From: Scolanthus callimorphus
Lineage: Eukaryota; Cnidaria; Anthozoa; Actiniaria; Edwardsiidae
Length of the DNA: 64,000 nucleotides
Assembly: GCA_033964015.1 (NCBI GenBank)
Contig: CM066919.1
Span: 23,799,204 to 23,863,203, forward strand
Direction: 5' to 3'
The notes beneath the pieces were generated by a model. It did not search any database and was not told the DNA's origin. It was given only the letters and a program-made list of their open reading frames with translations. The position numbers and the translations under genes were made by a program. Below, one piece after another: positions 59,971 to 64,000 of this stretch (the stretch's first letter is position 1; every line of letters begins with the position of its first letter).

Positions 59971-60363
59971 ACCAAGGCTGATCAGCAGCCTAAACCACAG
60001 GGTACCCATGACAAGAAACTTACACCAAAGGGTACCCAACGTAAGAAGTTGGACAACACAACACGTGAAATTTTAAAGAAGGAACATTCAATGCGTTTCA
60101 CCTCGAGGCGTCAAAAACTTAGATGGGAACGAAAGGAAAGGAAAATTATAGAAGATAAGAATAATCAGACTCTTGTTTTAGGTACCAAACAAGGAGTTTT
60201 CCCTGCACAGGGGTCAGAGAAACAAACTCAAACTAAAAGGCCCAAAGCGAGGCCATTCGCCGGTAAACTACAAAATATTTATGATCAATTGAATAAGTTG
60301 ATTGAGAAGAGCTTGAACTGGAAAAACAGAGACCATGTGTTGCGTTACACACACGACACATAA
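59971..60363 (+). CDS. Lysine-rich open frame of unknown nature
   Basis: About 131 codons are open from just after the protease stop to TAA at 60361-60363. The first ATG (60049) would give 104 residues: basic, with RRQKLRWERKERKIIEDK and ending NWKNRDHVLRYTHDT. It is in a different frame from the protease and no family is recognised. It might be an exon of another gene, a relic of a mobile element, or 3' untranslated sequence that happens to be open. Confidence 0.22.
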   Translation, partial: TKADQQPKPQGTHDKKLTPKGTQRKKLDNTTREILKKEHSMRFTSRRQKLRWERKERKIIEDKNNQTLVLGTKQGVFPAQGSEKQTQTKRPKARPFAGKLQNIYDQLNKLIEKSLNWKNRDHVLRYTHDT

Positions 60364-62184
60364 CGGAGAGCGCAAGACGTAACGCAATTAACGTGGCGTG
60401 ACCAACGAGAGGTTTTCAGGTGGCTCCGTTAAGAGAACGCTGGTCCGGGCCGGACGAAAGACACCTCCAATAAAACACCGTCCAGAAATGGAATTCTCTG
60501 GTTTCTTTCCAGGATATGAGCAGGGCAGAGGCCCATTACGTGGGGCGTTATAGTAATTTAAATTTTGTGTCACATCAAATTGTTCAATTTATCAGTCTAT
60601 TTTTTAGAACCTTTATCTCGCTTCCCGCAGGAATCAGCCAATCAGTGCAGTGTATAACTAGCTAGCCAATCAGGGTGCAGCACTTCCCTGGTCGCGCCTT
60701 CCTTAACGTCTGCAATGGCGGACAAAAGCGATTCTTGTGTTAATTTTAATGAAGATACAAACTCAAATGTAGAAACAACAACAAAAAAAATATTGAGTTA
60801 TCTCAATTGATTTAATTAGGTTTGGTAGTCTTACGTCTACAAGCTACCCTGGGAACCAGAATCTCCAGCTTCACTCGTTTGAGTGCGCTTCACTCAGAGC
60901 CTCCAGCTTCACTCATCTGAGCGCCCACCAGTGAAACGAGAAAGAAAGACGGCGCCTCTTTCCTATGCATGGCCACCCTGAAGCTTATCGGTTTAACCAC
61001 CCAGGATCCCATGATTGGGAATCTGACTCTGGAATTTGACTGCTGTAATGGGGTAGCCCCGGGGGTACTCCTCCCATATGTAACCCAACCCCATCCAACT
61101 GATCTAGCACCCCACCCTTAAATTCTGAGAAATATTGCTGGATCTCGGATATGCCCTTCACTCGAAAGGAGGGCAGAGAACCGAACATGCTCGTCGCACC
61201 TGGTTAATACTCATCAACAAAAGCTGAAAAATTTAAAGCTAAAGAAAAGTATGAGAGAACACATGAACCACTTATTCAAACTTCAAGCATACTTTGTCAT
61301 TTTTAAATGTTAATGAACATTTGGTATAAACTTCACATTGCCATTAAACGAACACCAAATATTAATTCTGGTGATTAAGTGCGCTAAAAAGAAGGTATCG
61401 GAGAGTCCAGACGGCGAAACCACAGGCTACCCGAGACCTGAGAAATAAAGTTGCCTCAATGCACTTTGCGCTAGCGCCCTGAAGAGGACTTCCTCGACTG
61501 AATCAATCATTCGCTGCCTTTTCCTGACAATATAGTAAATACGACATGACAAATATATAGAGGATATTACATGGCCGCGCGGAGATACGAACTTTATCTT
61601 CGAGTGTTGAAAATTTATTTCACGAGTGAGCGCAGCGATAAATTTTTAACACGAGAAGATAAAATTCGTATATCCAAGCGGTCATGTAATGTTCTGTTTA
61701 TTATATAAACATCAATTAAATACCAAATTCAAATTTTATTTGAGTTAAGCATAAAAATCGAGCATTCAGCAAAGGCAAGTGTGATATTTTCACGTGTGAA
61801 GATAGTTTTCGCGCGGGAGATCGCCTGGTATTTCATTGGTGTTTATATAATAAAATAGCTTCTTCGGCGGCGGAAGCAAAGTTATGTTCTGGCACTGCTT
61901 CGCGGTAGATGACTGAAAGCCCAGAAAGCTGAAGATAGTAAACGTGATGTGAAACAAAAAAAGGTCGAGTGCACTTACTAAAGATAATATTAATTTGGAA
62001 AACATCGAGTTATTTACGCATTTTGGTAACCCAAAGTGATTGCACGTCTTAGAAACCACACAGTCACGTGTTCAATGAGTGATAGTGGTTTTACTTGGCT
62101 TGTGATTGGTTCACGGGGAAACCATTCAGCAGCAACTTGTAATTTCTCTCGTTCATGATTGGCTGGTATTTGTTCTTACTGCAG
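60364..62184. other. Intergenic region with scattered repeats
   Basis: No coding exon was recognised. A short direct repeat (CTCCAGCTTCACTC) lies near 60867-60915. A clear palindrome is listed at 61565-61692. Confidence 0.4.
61565..61692. mobile_element. Palindromic element centred on GAGTGAGCGCAGCGA
   Basis: ATTACATGGCCGC and GCGGTCATGTAAT are outer inverted ends, followed inward by GAACTTTATCTTCGAGTGTT and its complement. A degenerate relative with the same GAGCGCAGCGAATGA centre is at about 41285-41400. Confidence 0.7.
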
Positions 62185-64000
62185 TCAATCAGCCGGAGGG
62201 TTCGGTATTGGCTCTATCCTTCTCCGCGGAGGCTCGTTACAGCAGAACCACTCTCGGAATGGAATCAAAGTGAACATAAGAAACCCCGCAAGAGCCACCA
62301 CCCCTCCGCTAACATAAAACGCTATTGCGTAACTCTTAGACACGTCATATATCCATCCTGCAAATGGTGGCCCGGAGACTTCGGGAAATGACAACAGAAA
62401 CAACAGCCATCCTACGGCAGCGGGCAAGCGCTCCGTGCCAACGATATCGAGGGTATTTATGTAAATAAGCGACCATAGAAAGGCTTCGAAAATCCCAAAC
62501 GCGCATGCATAGGTTGCTAAGCCCGCAAACGTGGTTGCCAGAGGTACCAGTAAGTTTGATGCTGCGAAAAAGAAGAATGCGAACTGGAGGAGTTGCAGTC
62601 GTCGTTTTGGCCACCTGTCCGATACTCGGCCCACTATCGGACGGCCAATTGCTGACGTGCCGGAGAGGAAGTAGAGTAAGAAGGTTGCTTCTGTTTCACT
62701 GATGCCATTGTCTTCGGCAAGTCTGATCTAGAACACAAAAAAGAATTTAAAAAAATGTACGAGAAAATCGGCCGTAACTGTCGAGCTTGGCTGCATGGGT
62801 TGCACATACATGCATATAAATGTCGTAACTAAGAATTTATAAGCATCTACTGGTTTCAAGTGTTATGTCGCTAGAGCGAACCAGACATTACAGACAAAAC
62901 CGATGCATGGGAACCCCGGGTATTTGCCCCGTCTTCGCCTAGTAACCTAGTGCAGTCAACTGGATTCTGTCGCTATGAATACCAGACAAAAGTTGCAACG
63001 AAAGCCAGACGACTGCGCGAGGCAAAAACAGGGCAAAATCCTGTTAAAAGTGGTGTTACACTGTACAACTCGCATAAAAAACTTTCCGCGCAACATTGTT
63101 GCGCGAATAGATGTTGACTTCGAGTCATTCGTCAAGTTACACGAGACAACTTTTAGCGCTTGACATCAACTGCAAAACGACCCGTTCACGAATTTCGCGC
63201 GGAAAGTTGTACGAGACAACTGTGTTTTTGAAGCCAAGTCAAATACTCCCAACATGTTGCCGAGCGAAATGTTGCGCGGAAAGTTGTCTTGTGTCACATG
63301 TTACACGGTAAACGACTTTTCGCACAACAGTGTTGCGCGGAACGTTTGTGTGTCGGGTTGTCCGCCCATGTAACACCAACTTAAGTTTGGGCTGCGTAGC
63401 AAGTGTGCGAGAGAGCGACGTCAAGAGAAAAAGCGCAGAGTCTCGCCGAGAGAGTTTTTGGCCGCGCGAACTATGGATGAGAGCGCAAAATCTCGCCCAG
63501 GTTTCTCTGCCCGAAAACTCGACGGGAAAGCTTGCTACTCAGGAAATCATGATTGGCTGAGGCGGTTTGACTGGTTGTCGACTTACCAGGTGAACATAGG
63601 GAATCAACAGAGCCGGCATCAGCACTCCGAGACAAACCAACCACAGGATGTATCTCCTGCACTTGAACACAGACACATCTAGGCCCTTCTTGGTTCGAAC
63701 CTCCGCTTCTCCGTTCCCGCGATTGTTCACTATCGTCACAGGCCGGAAGCTCAGTCCACCTATGACTATTATCACTTGAAATCCCGCAATGGTCATCATA
63801 GTATAAGTGAATCCTATTTTGGTGAATAGATACTGCAACAAGGGGCTCATAGTCAGCGTTCCCACGGGCGCACCAAGTTGGCCGAGCGAAAATGCGAATG
63901 ATAATCGCGCCTTGAAGTATTTTGGAATGATAACTAGAGCCGAGCAGAGACTGAGGGAACTTCCAAGTCCAAATCCCACGCCGTATGTGACATAAATAAG
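62185..64000 (-). CDS. MFS transporter, monocarboxylate transporter-like (SLC16-type), 3' part
   Basis: Two exons are visible: 64000-63587 (open at the window edge) and 62727-62185 (stop at 62187-62185). They join in phase 0 (CACCTG|GTAAGT to TTCTAG|ATC). The first encodes YGVGFGLGSSLSLCSALVII, ARLSFAFSLGQLGAPVGTL and two or more membrane helices. A loop with KKGLDVSVFKCRRYILWLVC leads into the second six-helix half (FLLYFLSGTSAIGRPIVGRV with the MFS GRVSDR loop, AFGIFEAFLWSLIYINTLDI, PEVSGPPFAGWIYDVS). The C-tail is short and Pro/Arg-rich. Such plasma-membrane proteins move monocarboxylates or related metabolites with protons, but substrate cannot be told. The first helices and start lie beyond the right edge. 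The intron holds a MITE. Confidence 0.87.
63048..63381. mobile_element. 334-bp MITE of TGTTGCGCG repeats, TAA duplication
   Basis: Ends AAGTGGTGTTACAC and, in reverse complement, AGTTGGTGTTACAT; TAA at 63045-63047 and 63382-63384. The interior is packed with AACATTGTTGCGCG and CGCGGAAAGTTGT words in both orientations. Confidence 0.75.

Overview
This window is animal nuclear DNA: split genes with GT-AG introns, many short non-autonomous transposons, minisatellites, and no bacterial-style operons. The gene families fit an anthozoan cnidarian (coral or sea anemone): an intronless TRIM-filamin-NHL gene, a CfaD-like cysteine protease and a SLC16-type transporter. That placement is inferred from family knowledge, not proved by the sequence.

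Layout. 0-23 kb is gene-poor. It holds one fragmentary Pro/Ser-rich gene (minus strand, about 7.4-9.35 kb), a 79-bp satellite (5.7-7.5 kb) that touches its 3' end, a 1.55-kb inverted-repeat transposon sitting inside the satellite, a G-rich minisatellite (15.5-16.55 kb) and many palindromic elements. 23.6-35.2 kb is PRIM2, the DNA primase large subunit (minus strand, 15 recognisable exons, introns crowded with transposons). 36.1-38.4 kb is an intronless TRIM-type E3 ligase (plus). 39.6-49.2 kb is ornithine decarboxylase (plus, 12 coding exons). 51.5-60.0 kb is a membrane-anchored papain-family protease resembling counting factor associated protein D (plus, 10 exons). 62.2-64.0 kb is the 3' half of an MFS/monocarboxylate-type transporter (minus), which runs off the right edge.

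The genes do not form one pathway. PRIM2 (replication priming) and ODC (polyamine synthesis) are both growth-linked housekeeping genes. The TRIM gene and the protease belong to families that are often expanded in cnidarians.

Two themes stand out. First, non-autonomous DNA transposons are dense and their target-site duplications (TSDs) can be read directly: several share TAA TSDs and related termini, and three families have 9-bp TSDs. Second, each of the four recognisable genes that lie wholly inside the window has at least one small frameshift in otherwise intact conserved sequence. That looks more like consensus indel error than pseudogenisation. The least ordinary structure is the 79-bp satellite: read on the minus strand, most units carry a 3' splice site, a 28-nt exon-like segment and a 5' splice site, and the neighbouring gene's last large exon ends at exactly that 5' splice site.
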